Part shown: positions 34,991 to 44,566 of the stretch, one piece after another
How positions within the stretch are numbered: the stretch's first letter is position 1
Layout: every line of letters starts with the position of its first letter
Source: Pseudomonas kilonensis
GTDB taxonomy: Bacteria > Pseudomonadota > Gammaproteobacteria > Pseudomonadales > Pseudomonadaceae
Direction of reading: 5' to 3'
NCBI RefSeq assembly: GCF_001269885.1
Contig: NZ_LHVH01000017.1
Coordinates: 868,001-932,000 of the forward strand
DNA length: 64,000 nucleotides
Program-made: the position numbers and the translations under genes
Notes under the pieces: model-generated
What the model saw: the letters and a program-made list of their open reading frames with translations, nothing else
Told to the model about the DNA's origin: nothing
The model's database searches: none

Positions 34991-35776
34991 ATGGATTTCG
35001 GTAATGTCGGTTTAGTCGTTGCAGGCCTGGTGGTCGGCTTCATCGTTGGGATGACCGGCGTCGGCGGGGGTTCGCTGATGACCCCGATCCTGTTGTGGTT
35101 TGGTATCAACCCGGCGACGGCGGTAGGTACAGACCTGCTGTACGCGGCCATTACCAAGTCTGGTGGTGTGCTGGTTCATGCAAAAAATCGCAACATCGAC
35201 TGGGCGATCACCGGCTGGCTGACGTTGGGCAGCGTGCCGGCGGTCGGCTTGACGCTGTGGTTCCTCAGCAGCCTGCACAGCTCCCCCGACGCCATGAACG
35301 CGGTGATCAAGCAAGCCTTGGGCTTTGTGTTGTTCGCCACCGCCCTGGCGATCCTGTTCAAGAAGCGCCTGCTTCAATTCGCTCATGACCGCGCTGGCGG
35401 CCACTACAACCCCTCTGGTGTCCGCCTCAATGTGCTGACGGTCATCACTGGCCTCGTGCTGGGTACGATGGTCGCGTTGACCTCGATCGGCGCTGGCGCC
35501 CTGGGTACTGTCGCGCTGTTCATCCTCTACCCGTTCCTGGTCACCAAGCGCCTGGTGGGCACCGAGATCGCCCACGCCGTGCCGCTGACCCTGGTGGCGG
35601 GCCTGGGCCATGCGAGCATGGGCAACATGGATTGGCACATCCTGGGCTTCCTGCTGATCGGTTCGCTGCCGGGGATCTACCTGGGGAGTCATTTGTCGGG
35701 ACGCATCTCCGACGAACTGCTGCGTCCGTGCCTGGCGGTGATGCTGGCGATGATCGGGTTCAAGCTGGCGTTTTAG
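34991..35776 (+). CDS. TauE/SafE family sulfite exporter-like permease
   Basis: A 261-residue membrane protein with eight or so helices. The duplicated family signature GMTGVGGGSLMTPILL and later ALTSIGAGALGTVALF is clear, as is AVGTDLLYAAITKSGG. TauE/SafE proteins move sulfite, sulfoacetate or related anions across the inner membrane; the actual substrate of this member cannot be read from sequence. A REP pair follows. Confidence 0.9.
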   Translation: MDFGNVGLVVAGLVVGFIVGMTGVGGGSLMTPILLWFGINPATAVGTDLLYAAITKSGGVLVHAKNRNIDWAITGWLTLGSVPAVGLTLWFLSSLHSSPDAMNAVIKQALGFVLFATALAILFKKRLLQFAHDRAGGHYNPSGVRLNVLTVITGLVLGTMVALTSIGAGALGTVALFILYPFLVTKRLVGTEIAHAVPLTLVAGLGHASMGNMDWHILGFLLIGSLPGIYLGSHLSGRISDELLRPCLAVMLAMIGFKLAF

Positions 35777-35801
35777 AACGGGTCACCTCAAGTCCAATAG
35801 T

Positions 35802-35888
35802 GTGGGAGCGAGCTTGCTCGCGATAACGGTGTGTCAGTCGACTCGATGTTGGCCGTCATGACGCTATCGCGAGCAAGCTCGCTCCCAC
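35802..35888. repeat. REP palindrome pair
   Basis: GTGGGAGCGAGCTTGCTCGC and GCGAGCAAGCTCGCTCCCAC around 45 bases, after the TauE/SafE gene. Confidence 0.9.
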
Positions 35889-36043
35889 AATCGTCTCTCC
35901 CGACTTCGGCGCTCTCCTTGCGGTTGCGCAATGAACCCCCTCGCCTAAGCTTCAAGTCAGGCCGGCGCAGTATTGGGTGACGCACGCGGAACAATCGCCG
36001 CCCTGTGTACTCAGTACAGCGTAAATATCAAAAGGAGAGGCGC

Positions 36044-36592
36044 ATGCTCATTCGGTCGTTGACCTTCGCTACCTTGCTGGCCATTGCCGGCCCTCTGTTC
36101 GCTGCCGATGGCGATTCCCCCCTGTTGGCGGACGCAGGCAGGTCACGTCCCCTTGTGGTTATCGCGCCCAGTACGGTCGACCCTACCTGGGTGAGCCTGA
36201 AAAAGGCCTTGGATGAGCCGGCAGGCAAGCAGGGCTTTTCCGAGCGCAACATGGTGCTCTATACCGTGCTCAATACCATTGGGCAGCGCGATGGCAAGGA
36301 CCTGGACCCGCAAAGCACCATGGCGCTGATTCGCTCGCTCAAGCTGGGAGCCGGTGCGCAGACCAAGATCATCCTGGTGGGCAAGGACGGGGAAAAGAAG
36401 CTTGAGCATTCCGGGGCGATCGAATTGAAAGACCTCTTCGATGCCGTCGATAAACTGCCTGCGGCAGAAAAAGAAGCGACACCCCCAGCCCCACCACCCG
36501 CGCCAGAGCCTGCACCGGCCAAGGATGCGAAAGGCACCAAGCCTGGCAAGGCCGCCAAGCCGGCGCCGCCGCCGAAGCCGCTGGATGATTGA
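36044..36592 (+). CDS. DUF4174 family periplasmic protein
   Basis: About 182 residues from the ATG at 36044 after AAGGAGAGG. Signal peptide to about residue 20 (LLAIAGPLFAAD). The core reads RPLVVIAPSTVDPTWVSL, then NMVLYTVLN and TKIILVGKDGEKKLEHSGAI, the thioredoxin-like layout of DUF4174 without redox cysteines. The last 45 residues are rich in proline, alanine and lysine (PAPPPAPEPAPAKDAKG), probably a flexible tail contacting the cell wall or a partner. Function unknown. Confidence 0.8.
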   Translation: MLIRSLTFATLLAIAGPLFAADGDSPLLADAGRSRPLVVIAPSTVDPTWVSLKKALDEPAGKQGFSERNMVLYTVLNTIGQRDGKDLDPQSTMALIRSLKLGAGAQTKIILVGKDGEKKLEHSGAIELKDLFDAVDKLPAAEKEATPPAPPPAPEPAPAKDAKGTKPGKAAKPAPPPKPLDD

Positions 36593-36617
36593 TCCCCAAT
36601 AGCGCCGAGGCCCCTTT

Positions 36618-36750
36618 GTGGCGAGGGGATTTATCCCCGCTGGGCTGCGCAGCAGCCCCCCTAAGCCGTCAACTCAATATGCCTGACATATCGAGTTGCC
36701 AGAATGTTAGGGCCGCTTCGCGCCCCAGCGGGGATAAATCCCCTCGCCAC
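36618..36750. repeat. REP-like palindrome (GTGGCGAGGGGATTTATCCC type)
   Basis: GTGGCGAGGGGATTTATCCC on the left and its complement GGGATAAATCCCCTCGCCAC on the right, with an inner GGGCTGCGCAGCAGCCCCCC hairpin. A third repeat family, between convergent genes. Confidence 0.85.
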
Positions 36751-36768
36751 AGGGGGACTCGTCGTCCT

Positions 36769-37917
36769 TTATTGAGCATCCAACGCCATCAGGATCCGAT
36801 GCGCCGCCTTCACCCGTTCTTCGATCGGGTAGTTTCTGTTCGCTAGCATGACGATCCCCAAGTCCTTTCCAGGCACGAACGCCGCGTACGCGCCGAAACC
36901 GTTGGTGGATCCTGTCTTGTTGATCCAGGCGCCGTCCGGCGCAGGGCGGGGCGGGTTGAGAGCTTCGGCTTTTTGTGGGGTCAGGGCCATCTGCGGTGTG
37001 TTGCCCGCGAGCAGGTCATCCAAGGTGAACGGAGCGGGGTAGAACTCCCAGCCCAGCCCCTGATTCATCCCGCCAACCTTGTAGAAACCTGTATGCGTCG
37101 TGGCAATCGCTTGCTTCAGATCCGCGTCCAGTTTTTCAGGTCGCAGGTTGGCCTCGAGGAAACGCATCAGGTCCGATGAGCTGGTTTTCACCCCATAAGC
37201 CTCGGAATCCAGGGCACCTGGCCCGACCCGGACGGGCTTGCCGTCTTTGGCATAGCCTTGGGCGTATCGGCCCAACTGATCCTGCGGCACCCGCACATAG
37301 CTGTGCTTGAGCCCCAGTCCTGGCATCAGCGTGCGCTCCATCACCTCGTCAAACGGCCGCCCCAGGCTGCGGGCTGCCAGATAGCCGTACAGGCCGATGC
37401 TCGGGTTTGAATAGAGCCGTTGGGTGCCGACCGGGTAGAGCGGCTTCCAGGTTGTGTAATAACCAAACATCCGGTCCGGATGGTCCGCCTCGTCGGGAAA
37501 CTGCAGCGGCAGGCCACCGGCGGTATAGGTGGCGAGATTGAGCAGGCTGATGCCGTCGAAGGCGCTGCCGCGCAGCTCGGGGGCGAAGCGACTGGCCGGG
37601 TCGGCCAGGGACAGCTTGCCCAGGGCCTGTGCATAGGCGCCGAGGGTGGCGGTGAAGGTCTTGCTGACGGAGCCGATTTCGAAGAGGGTCTGGTCGGTGA
37701 CCGGCTTTTTCGTGTCCTTGGAGGCCACGCCGTAGTTGAAGTAATGGCGTTGACCGTTGTAGGTGACCGCCACGGCCATGCCGGCGATGTCCTGTTGCTT
37801 CATCAACGGTTGGATGACGGCATTGACTGTGTCTTCAATGCGCTCCTGGGCAAAGCCTGCGGGCGTCCCGCAGACCAGGAAAAAAGTCCCGGCGAGTATC
37901 GATCTGGCAATTTGCAT
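36769..37917 (-). CDS. ampC: Class C beta-lactamase
   Basis: A 382-residue serine beta-lactamase with a signal peptide to about residue 23 (GTPAGFAQ). All three active-site motifs are intact: S83-V-S-K86 in EIGSVSKTF, Y168-S-N170 in LYSNPSIG, and K333-T-G335 in INKTGSTNGFG. It should hydrolyse cephalosporins in the periplasm. In P. aeruginosa a divergent ampR controls ampC; here the divergent neighbour is a DyP peroxidase gene 225 bp away and no LysR-type regulator is adjacent, so control must be by a distant regulator or be constitutive. Confidence 0.95.
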   Translation of the reverse strand: MQIARSILAGTFFLVCGTPAGFAQERIEDTVNAVIQPLMKQQDIAGMAVAVTYNGQRHYFNYGVASKDTKKPVTDQTLFEIGSVSKTFTATLGAYAQALGKLSLADPASRFAPELRGSAFDGISLLNLATYTAGGLPLQFPDEADHPDRMFGYYTTWKPLYPVGTQRLYSNPSIGLYGYLAARSLGRPFDEVMERTLMPGLGLKHSYVRVPQDQLGRYAQGYAKDGKPVRVGPGALDSEAYGVKTSSSDLMRFLEANLRPEKLDADLKQAIATTHTGFYKVGGMNQGLGWEFYPAPFTLDDLLAGNTPQMALTPQKAEALNPPRPAPDGAWINKTGSTNGFGAYAAFVPGKDLGIVMLANRNYPIEERVKAAHRILMALDAQ

Positions 37918-38141
37918 GGTGCAGCGTTCTCGTTGGCCTTCCTAGAGGGGGGCAATCTAGGGCGTTTTTGGCTGCCCGGCAATCCGAGGCTATCGGCCGA
38001 GGCATGTTTCTGAGTGGTCTGACAGGGCTGCGGGAGCCTTCCCACAAAACGGCCCGGTTTCCCGGCGCGACCGGACCTCAAGCCAAACCACACAAAGCGG
38101 CAGCCGCCGGGTAAACTTGCGCTCTTTCTAAAGGAGTTCAT

Positions 38142-39020
38142 ATGAGTTACTACCAGCCCGGCATTCTCGCCACCCCTGTTCCGCCTCAGGCCCGTCATAT
38201 GTTTTTTGCCTTGGAATCGGTCGAGGCGTTGCCGGCTGCGGTAGATAAACTCCGGTTGCTGCTCGATGGCCGGGCCGTGGTCGGCTTTGGCGAGTCGCTG
38301 GTCCAGGCGCTGGGGGCCCAGGTCGAAGGCCTGCGGGCCTTTCCTGCCTTGACCGGAGTGGGCGTGGACAACCCGTCGACCCAACACGCGCTGTGGTGCT
38401 GGTTGCACGGCGAAGACCGCGGCGAGCTGATGCACCGCAGTCGCGCCATCGAGGCGGCGCTGGCCCCGGCGCTGCGCCTGGTGCAGATGAACGAAACCTT
38501 CCGCCACATGACCGGCCATGACCTGACCGGCTACGAAGACGGCACCGAAAACCCTCACGACGAAGCGGCCATCGCTGCCGCCCTGGCCCAGGGCGCCGAT
38601 GGGGTGCGCGGTGGCAGTTTCGCCGCGATCCAGCAATGGCAGCACGATCTGGACGGCTTCGCGGCGATGCAACCCCATGAGCGCGACAACATCATGGGCC
38701 GTCGACTGAGCGACAACGAAGAACTCGACGACGCGCCGGAGTCGGCCCACGTCAAGCGCACCGCCCAGGAAAGCTTCGCCCCGGAGGCGTTCGTGGTCCG
38801 TCGCTCCATGCCGTGGATCGAAGGCGACCGTGCGGGGCTGATGTTCCTGGCGTTCGGTTTCTCCCTCGATGCCTTCGAGGCACAACTGCGCCGCATGAGT
38901 GGCCTGGAAGACGGCATCACCGATGGCCTGTATCGCATGAGCCGGCCAATCACTGGCGGCTATTACTGGTGCCCGCCGCTGCTGGATGGACGCCTGGATC
39001 TGCGCGCCCTGGCCCGGTAA
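38142..39020 (+). CDS. yfeX: Dye-decolorising (DyP-type) peroxidase, YfeX-like
   Basis: A 292-residue heme peroxidase. The family GxxDG motif appears as GYEDGTENP with the distal aspartate; the proximal histidine is the one in ESAHVKRTA and a C-terminal RLSGLEDGITDGLYRMSRP block matches cytoplasmic DyPs of class P. There is no signal peptide. The ribosome site AAAGGAG precedes the ATG. Class members oxidise dyes and porphyrinogens; the in vivo substrate is uncertain. Confidence 0.92.
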   Translation: MSYYQPGILATPVPPQARHMFFALESVEALPAAVDKLRLLLDGRAVVGFGESLVQALGAQVEGLRAFPALTGVGVDNPSTQHALWCWLHGEDRGELMHRSRAIEAALAPALRLVQMNETFRHMTGHDLTGYEDGTENPHDEAAIAAALAQGADGVRGGSFAAIQQWQHDLDGFAAMQPHERDNIMGRRLSDNEELDDAPESAHVKRTAQESFAPEAFVVRRSMPWIEGDRAGLMFLAFGFSLDAFEAQLRRMSGLEDGITDGLYRMSRPITGGYYWCPPLLDGRLDLRALAR

Positions 39021-39099
39021 GCGCAGCGGTTTTTGCAAAGCGTGACGTGAACGCTATTCTTGGCAGCGCACGTCTATCCGTGGAATGGGGGAAGCAAAC

Positions 39100-39846
39100 G
39101 TGGATAAAGTCATCGTCATCACCGGTGGCGGCCGCGGAATCGGGGCGGCCACGGCGCTGTTGGCTGCCGAGTTGGGCTATCGGATCTGCATCAATTACCA
39201 GTCCGATGAGAGTGCCGCGCAGGAGGTGCTCGAACAGGTCCGGGCCAAGGGCGCGCAGGCGATTGCCGTGCGGGCCGACGTGAGCATCGAAGACGAAGTG
39301 ATCGGCCTGTTCGACCGGGTGGACGCCGAGCTGGGCCGTGTCACCGCCCTGGTGAACAACGCCGGCACGGTCGCGCAGAAATCCCGGCTCGATGAAATGT
39401 CCGAATTCCGCATTCTCAAGATTATGAAGACCAACGTCCTGGGGCCGATTCTTTGCGCCAAGCACGCGGTGCTGCGCATGTCGCCCAGGCATGGCGGGCA
39501 GGGTGGCAGCATCGTCAACGTCTCGTCGGTGGCCGCGCGCCTGGGCGCACCGGGGGAGTACGTCGATTACGCAGCCTCCAAGGGCGCGCTGGACACCTTC
39601 ACCATCGGCTTGTCCAAGGAAGTGGCCGGCGAAGGCATTCGCGTCAACGCGGTGCGCCCAGGCTATATCTACACCGATTTCCATGCCCTGAGTGGCGACC
39701 CGGACCGGGTCAGCAAGCTGGAATCTGCGATCCCCATGGCCCGGGGCGGGCGTCCGGATGAAGTGGCCGAAGCGATTATCTGGCTGCTGTCGGATAAGGC
39801 TTCGTATGCGACCGGGACGTTTGTGGACCTGGGGGGCGGGCGCTGA
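39100..39846 (+). CDS. SDR family oxidoreductase
   Basis: About 248 residues if started at the GTG at 39100, which is preceded by GGGGGAAG; an ATG at 39085 in frame would add five residues. It is a classical short-chain dehydrogenase: cofactor motif TGGGRGIGAA, NNAG in LVNNAGTVAQ, the catalytic serine in VNVSSVAARL and tyrosine/lysine in YVDYAASKGA, and the PG turn in VRPGYIYTDFH. The asparagine-rich INYQSDESA after strand 2 suggests NADP preference. Substrate unknown. It converges with the MocR gene across a REP. Confidence 0.92.
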   Translation: MDKVIVITGGGRGIGAATALLAAELGYRICINYQSDESAAQEVLEQVRAKGAQAIAVRADVSIEDEVIGLFDRVDAELGRVTALVNNAGTVAQKSRLDEMSEFRILKIMKTNVLGPILCAKHAVLRMSPRHGGQGGSIVNVSSVAARLGAPGEYVDYAASKGALDTFTIGLSKEVAGEGIRVNAVRPGYIYTDFHALSGDPDRVSKLESAIPMARGGRPDEVAEAIIWLLSDKASYATGTFVDLGGGR

Positions 39847-39870
39847 GTCCTGGGGGGGCTGTTTTGGCCC

Positions 39871-39938
39871 TATCGCGAGCAAGCTTTGCTCCCACAGGGG
39901 GCAGCGTTCCAATGTGGGAGCAAAGCTTGCTCGCGATG
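39871..39938. repeat. REP pair, inverted order
   Basis: Here the inverse unit CGCGAGCAAGCTTTGCTCCC comes first and GTGGGAGCAAAGCTTGCTCG second, giving an outward-facing arrangement unlike the other pairs. Confidence 0.82.
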
Positions 39939-39962
39939 GCGGCCCGACAGGCAACCCAAATA

Positions 39963-41372
39963 TCAAAACGATCGAATAATCCGCCCCAACGTCTCCATGG
40001 CCTTTTCCGAGGCCTCGGTCCACGGGCTGCCATAGTTCAAGCGGATGCAATTCCTGAAACGCCGGGTCGGTGAAAAGATCGGTCCCGGCGCGATGCTGAT
40101 GCCCTGGGCCAAGGCCATCTGGAACAATTTCAGTGAATCCATCTGCTCCGGCAACTCCAGCCACAGGAAGTAGCCCCCCGCTGGCTGGCTGACCCGGGTC
40201 TGGGCCGGGAAATAGCGGGCGATGGCGGCGAGCATCGCGCTTTGCTGTTCTTCCAGGGCGTAGCGCAGTTTGCGCAGGTGACGGTCGTAACCGCCGTGTT
40301 GCAGGTAGTCGGCGATGGCAGCCTGGGCCGGCATCGAGGCGCACAGCGAGGTCATGAGCTTGAGCCGTTCGATCTTCTGCGCGTAGCGCCCGGCGGCAAC
40401 CCAGCCGATGCGATAACCCGGTGCCAGGCTCTTGGCGAACGAACCGCAATGCATCACCAGCCCTTCGGTGTCGAACGCCTTGGCGGGCTTGGGGGCCTGC
40501 TGGCCGTAATAGAGTTCGGCGTACACGTCGTCCTCGATCAGCGGCACCTGATGGCGGCGCAGCAACTCGACCAGCGCCTGTTTGCGCTCCTCGGGCATGG
40601 TCGCGCCCATGGGGTTCTGGAAGCTGGTCATGCACCAGCAGGCCTTGATCGGATGGCGCTCCAGTGTCTGCGCCAGCACGTCCAGGTCGATGCCGTCGCG
40701 CGGGTGGACGGGAATTTCCACGGCCTTGAGCTTCAGGCGCTCCAACACTTGCAGGCTGGCGTAGAACGCTGGCGCTTCGATCGCCACCAGGTCGCCGGGC
40801 TCGGTCACGGCTTGCAGGCACAGGTTCAAGGCTTCCAGGGCGCCGTTGGTGACCAGCAGTTCCTCCATGGGCAGCATCAACCCGCCGACCATGTAGCGCA
40901 GGGCGATCTGTCGGCGCAAGTGTGGATTGCCCGGCGACATGTCCGTGACCACCATTCGCGGGTCCATGTCCCGTGTTGCGCTGGACAGCGAACGGGACAG
41001 CCGTTGCAGTGGGAACAGCGTCGGGCTGGGGAATGCCGAGCCGAACGGTACGGTGGCCGGGTCCTTGATCGAGTCGAGGACCGAAAATACCAACTCACTG
41101 ACGTCGACTTCGGTGGACTCGTGCACCTGGCTGCTGATCGCAGGCTCCGAAAACGGGCTCGGCGCGTGGGTGTTGACGAAGTAGCCGGAGCGCGGCCGGG
41201 CCCGGATCATGCCGCGTCGTTCCAGCAGGTAGTAGGCCTGGAACACGGTGGACGGGCTGACACCGTAGGTCTGGCTGGCGTAGCGTACCGACGGCACGCG
41301 CTGACCTGGCCCCAGCATGCCCGAGCGGATCAGTTCGGCGATGTCGTCGGCAAATTTCTCGTAGCGTTTCAT
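39963..41372 (-). CDS. MocR-type transcriptional regulator (GntR HTH fused to aminotransferase domain)
   Basis: A 469-residue chimera. Residues 1-75 are a GntR winged helix (GPGQRVPSVRYASQTYGVSP, then STVFQAYYLLERRG). The rest is a fold-type I aminotransferase-like domain, with SPGNPHLRRQIA, the tyrosine/aspartate region EDDVYAELYYGQQ and the PLP lysine in GSFAKSLAPGYRIGW. MocR proteins sense PLP or amino-group ligands and usually regulate a divergent gene, but here the upstream neighbour is ccoG on the same strand across a REP cluster, so the target is unclear. Confidence 0.92.
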   Translation of the reverse strand: MKRYEKFADDIAELIRSGMLGPGQRVPSVRYASQTYGVSPSTVFQAYYLLERRGMIRARPRSGYFVNTHAPSPFSEPAISSQVHESTEVDVSELVFSVLDSIKDPATVPFGSAFPSPTLFPLQRLSRSLSSATRDMDPRMVVTDMSPGNPHLRRQIALRYMVGGLMLPMEELLVTNGALEALNLCLQAVTEPGDLVAIEAPAFYASLQVLERLKLKAVEIPVHPRDGIDLDVLAQTLERHPIKACWCMTSFQNPMGATMPEERKQALVELLRRHQVPLIEDDVYAELYYGQQAPKPAKAFDTEGLVMHCGSFAKSLAPGYRIGWVAAGRYAQKIERLKLMTSLCASMPAQAAIADYLQHGGYDRHLRKLRYALEEQQSAMLAAIARYFPAQTRVSQPAGGYFLWLELPEQMDSLKLFQMALAQGISIAPGPIFSPTRRFRNCIRLNYGSPWTEASEKAMETLGRIIRSF

Positions 41373-41418
41373 GGTGGGGCCCAGTAGTGGATAACGCGTG
41401 GTTTGCGTTTCTTAAACT

Positions 41419-41549
41419 GTGGGAGCGAGCGTGTGGGAGCAAAGCTTGCTCGCGATACAGGCGACACAAATCAACAGTAAGGTCGTGTCATCGTTCTTCG
41501 CGAGCAAGCTTTGCTCCCACAGGCTTGCCCTCACAGGCTCGCTCCCACA
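41419..41549. repeat. REP cluster, four to five units
   Basis: A broken GTGGGAGCGAGC, a full GTGGGAGCAAAGCTTGCTCG, its inverse GCGAGCAAGCTTTGCTCCCA and two truncated tails including CAGGCTCGCTCCCACAG, between the leftward ccoG and mocR genes. Confidence 0.82.
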
Positions 41550-41570
41550 GGTGCCCGGCATCTTACGGGT

Positions 41571-42983
41571 TCAACGATTCATCGGTGCGACAAAACGGCT
41601 CTTGGCGATGCTGTAGATGCCCGGCTCGTCACTGTCGGCGACCTTGAACGTCATTTCCTGGGAGCCTTTATCAGGCCGTTCGCTGAGCATCGCCACCGAC
41701 ACCGGCACATCGACGATTTCCCCCGGGGCCAGGCTCAGTTGGGTCTTGCCTTGCAGGATGAAGCCGTCGCCGTCCACCAGGGACAGTTGGTAATCCTGGC
41801 GCTGTTGGGTCTTGTTGATGATTTTCAGGCTGTAGATGTTCTCGATCTGGCCTGCGCTGTTTTCGCGGAACAGGCCACGGTCCTTGCTGACATCCAGCGA
41901 CACCATGGGCCGTTGCATCAGCGCCACGACCAGCGCGCCGATCATCACCAGCAGCACGGCGCTATAGCCGATCAGCCGAGGCCTGAGCAGGTGAGTCTTG
42001 CCGCCCTGCAACTGATGTTCGGAGGTGTATTTGATCAGGCCGCGGGCGTAACCCATCTTGTCCATGATCGAGTCGCAGGCATCGATGCAGGCCGCGCAGC
42101 CGATGCATTCCATCTGCAGGCCGTCGCGGATGTCGATGCCGGTGGGGCAGACCTGCACGCACATCTGGCAGTCGATGCAGTCGCCCAGGCCAATATTGGC
42201 CGGGTTTGCCTCGCGTTTGCGTGGGCCGCGGATCTCACCACGGGCCGCATCGTAGGAAATGGTCAGTGTGTCCTTGTCGAACATCACGCTCTGAAAGCGT
42301 GCATAGGGGCACATATGCATGCACACCGCTTCACGCAGCCAGCCGGCGTTGAGGTAGGTGGCTGCGGTAAAGAAGAGTACCCAGAACAGGCTTACGCCGG
42401 CCATTTGCAGGGTCAGCAGTTCCTCGGCCAATGGGCGGATCGGCGTGAAGTACCCCACGAACGTCAGGCCGGTGAGCAGGCTGATGGCCAGCCACAAGGT
42501 GTGCTTGGCTGAGCGGCGCAAGAGTTTGTTCAGGCCCCAGGGCGAGGCCTGCAGCTTGATCCGCTGGTTGCGTTCGCCTTCGGTGATTTTCTCGCACCAC
42601 ATGAAGATCCAGGTCCAGGAACTCTGCGGGCAGGTGTAGCCGCACCACACGCGACCGGCAAACACGGTGATCGCAAACAGGCCGAAGGCGGCGATGATCA
42701 GCAAGGCCGACAGCAGGATGAAATCCTGGGGCCAGAAGGTCGCGCCAAAGATGTGGAACTTGCTTTCGGAAAGGTCCCAGAGCACCGCCTGGCGACCGCC
42801 CCAGTTCAACCACACCGTGCCGAAGAACAGCAGGAACAGAACCCCCGCACCGCTGATACGCAAGGTGCGAAACAAGCCGGTGAAACTGCGGGTGTGGATC
42901 AGGTTGTCGGTGCTCCTGGCCTTTATCTTCGTTGGCGCAGGTTCGAACGTCTGTATCAACTGGACGGGGATTCTATCGCTCAT
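41571..42983 (-). CDS. ccoG: Cytochrome c oxidase accessory protein CcoG (FixG/RdxA)
   Basis: A 470-residue membrane ferredoxin-like protein. It has about five membrane helices, an N-terminal [10 protein letters not shown] motif, and two 4Fe-4S cluster motifs in the middle, [14 protein letters not shown] and [12 protein letters not shown]. The C-terminal 120 residues form a periplasmic Ig-like domain ([19 protein letters not shown]). CcoG reduces copper for insertion into cbb3-type cytochrome oxidase. In Pseudomonas it normally lies near the ccoNOPQ/ccoS genes and anr; none of these is in the window, so this copy may be separated from them. Confidence 0.95.
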   Translation of the reverse strand: MSDRIPVQLIQTFEPAPTKIKARSTDNLIHTRSFTGLFRTLRISGAGVLFLLFFGTVWLNWGGRQAVLWDLSESKFHIFGATFWPQDFILLSALLIIAAFGLFAITVFAGRVWCGYTCPQSSWTWIFMWCEKITEGERNQRIKLQASPWGLNKLLRRSAKHTLWLAISLLTGLTFVGYFTPIRPLAEELLTLQMAGVSLFWVLFFTAATYLNAGWLREAVCMHMCPYARFQSVMFDKDTLTISYDAARGEIRGPRKREANPANIGLGDCIDCQMCVQVCPTGIDIRDGLQMECIGCAACIDACDSIMDKMGYARGLIKYTSEHQLQGGKTHLLRPRLIGYSAVLLVMIGALVVALMQRPMVSLDVSKDRGLFRENSAGQIENIYSLKIINKTQQRQDYQLSLVDGDGFILQGKTQLSLAPGEIVDVPVSVAMLSERPDKGSQEMTFKVADSDEPGIYSIAKSRFVAPMNR

Positions 42984-43154
42984 GGTCGGTCGCTCATCAG
43001 CCTCTATCTGGCCGGCGCACTATGACCATGGAACTGTTTGCATAACAGACTCAGGTGTTTCGATAAAAACCGGATCAGATGCCGCGAAACCCAGGCCCTG
43101 CGACACTTTGATGCACCCGCGGACGAGCGAACATACCGTTGAGGCCAGGGGGCA

Positions 43155-43239
43155 GTGGGAGCAAAGCTTGCTCGCGATACAGGCACCTCGGTTCAAGAGG
43201 TCTCGTGTTGTTTTCATCGCGAGCAAGCTTTGCTCTCAC
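43155..43239. repeat. REP palindrome pair
   Basis: GTGGGAGCAAAGCTTGCTCG and GCGAGCAAGCTTTGCTCTCA, between ccoG and the small gene at 43272. Confidence 0.85.
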
Positions 43240-43271
43240 CGATTGAAGACCTCGCAGAGGCTTCAAGCGGT

Positions 43272-43508
43272 TCAGATCGCCGAGCCGCTTTCGCTGGCCT
43301 TCAGGTGCTTGCGCCCGTCGACCGCGCCGGCCACGGTCAGTGCATCGGCCTCGGCCTCGGTGATGTAGACCCGGTCGCCGTTGAGCTCCACGACTGACAT
43401 GGCCTTGTCCGGGTCGGTGATGATGGTCAGCTCGCTGGCGGGGCGCTGTTCGGTGCCGTTGGCGGTTTCGAAATGGCAGGTCTGGTTGTCATCGATACGG
43501 ACAGTCAT
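43272..43508 (-). CDS. Small DUF3203-like protein, 78 aa
   Basis: A 78-residue cytosolic protein; start at the ATG at 43508, with GGAGGAACACC immediately before it. It reads [20 protein letters not shown], then [21 protein letters not shown], and ends in a lysine-rich tail. These segments look like the pseudomonad-specific family DUF3203, of unknown function. It is divergent from the MgtC-like gene, with 135 bp between the starts. Confidence 0.7.
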   Translation of the reverse strand: MTVRIDDNQTCHFETANGTEQRPASELTIITDPDKAMSVVELNGDRVYITEAEADALTVAGAVDGRKHLKASESGSAI

Positions 43509-43643
43509 GGTGTTCCTCCTTCTGGGGTCATGAACGTTAGGTCTCGCGAACAAGCCAGGGTTCGTGGCGGCTGATCAGCGGTCGGGCGCACCTCTGGCGT
43601 CGCCTGCGGTCCATCGTTTATCGACTGAACAAGAGGACGGTCC

Positions 43644-44144
43644 ATGGACGCCTGGTGGCATGAAGTCTGGGTAACCCTGCAGGCGGAATTCGCCGACATC
43701 ACCGATGCCCAGCAGATGACCCGGGTCACGGTGCGCCTGCTCATGGCCGCGCTGCTGGGCGGCATCCTGGGTTTCGAGCGCGAACACAAGGGCAAGGCTG
43801 CCGGCGTGCGAACCCACATGCTCGTGGCCCTGGGGGCGGCGCTGTTCGTCTTGGTGCCACAGATGTCCGGGGCCCAGGCCGACGCGATGAGCCGGGTGAT
43901 ACAAGGCGTGGTCGCTGGCATCGGTTTTCTCGGCGCCGGCACCATCCTGAAAAACACCGACGGCGACGAAGGTCACGTCAAGGGCCTGACCACCGCTGCC
44001 GGCCTCTGGATGACTGCCGCCATTGGCGTCGCCGCCGGGTTGGGCCGGGAGGCGACGGCGGTGCTCAGTACGGTGCTGGCGCTGGCGATCTTCAGTGTGA
44101 TGCCGGTGATCGTCCGGGCTTTGGAGAAGGGCGACAAGCCGTGA
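43644..44144 (+). CDS. MgtC/SapB family membrane protein
   Basis: A 166-residue protein with four membrane helices, of the MgtC N-domain type. The signature RLLMAALLGGILGFEREHKG includes the conserved arginine-glutamate region, followed by AAGVRTHMLVALGAALFVL and GVVAGIGFLGAGTILK. It lacks the C-terminal ACT-like domain of virulence-associated MgtC, so it belongs to the short SapB-like branch. These proteins are tied to growth in low magnesium or to membrane potential, but transport has not been shown for them. Confidence 0.9.
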   Translation: MDAWWHEVWVTLQAEFADITDAQQMTRVTVRLLMAALLGGILGFEREHKGKAAGVRTHMLVALGAALFVLVPQMSGAQADAMSRVIQGVVAGIGFLGAGTILKNTDGDEGHVKGLTTAAGLWMTAAIGVAAGLGREATAVLSTVLALAIFSVMPVIVRALEKGDKP

Positions 44145-44172
44145 CACCGCTATAAGCCTGCAAACACAACCT

Positions 44173-44260
44173 GTGGGAGCGGGCTTGCTCGCGAAAGCGG
44201 TGCGTCAGTCAATGAAAATATTGCTTGTCACGCCGCCTTCGCGAGCAAGCCCGCTCCCAC
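44173..44260. repeat. REP palindrome pair (GGGCTTGCTCGC variant)
   Basis: GTGGGAGCGGGCTTGCTCGC and GCGAGCAAGCCCGCTCCCAC around 45 bases, between convergent genes. Confidence 0.9.
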
Positions 44261-44300
44261 AGGTTTTTCGTCATCCAGTTTCTTTATTACTACGCTTGAT

Positions 44301-44465
44301 TCAAACCCGCTCCGGCGGCGCCTCGCTCGGCGGGTCACCCAGCGGCGGTTGTGGGTCCAGCGGCGGGTCCTTCTCTGGAATCGGTTCCGGATCAGGGCCG
44401 GGCGGGGGCAAGGTGGGGTCGTCGATGTTCGGATCGGGTGTTTCGGCCGGGATGGGAATATTCAT
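44301..44465 (-). CDS. Proline-rich microprotein, 54 aa
   Basis: ATG at 44465 to TGA at 44301. The product is about 40 percent proline, with acidic residues and no hydrophobic segment: it begins MNIPIPAETPDPNIDDP and ends DPPSEAPPERV. The only supporting signals are an AT-poor but clean open frame and a GGAG 14 bases upstream. Similar proline-rich small proteins are annotated in other pseudomonads. Probably disordered; function unknown. It is divergent from the glgE operon. Confidence 0.6.
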   Translation of the reverse strand: MNIPIPAETPDPNIDDPTLPPPGPDPEPIPEKDPPLDPQPPLGDPPSEAPPERV

Positions 44466-44566
44466 CAGGACGGGTCTCCGTGACGCACATGGCTTGAGTC
44501 GTGCTTATTGTTGTTGACCTCCTTGCGCCGGCTTTGATCCCCGGATGCATCGGGGTAAATACCTCT

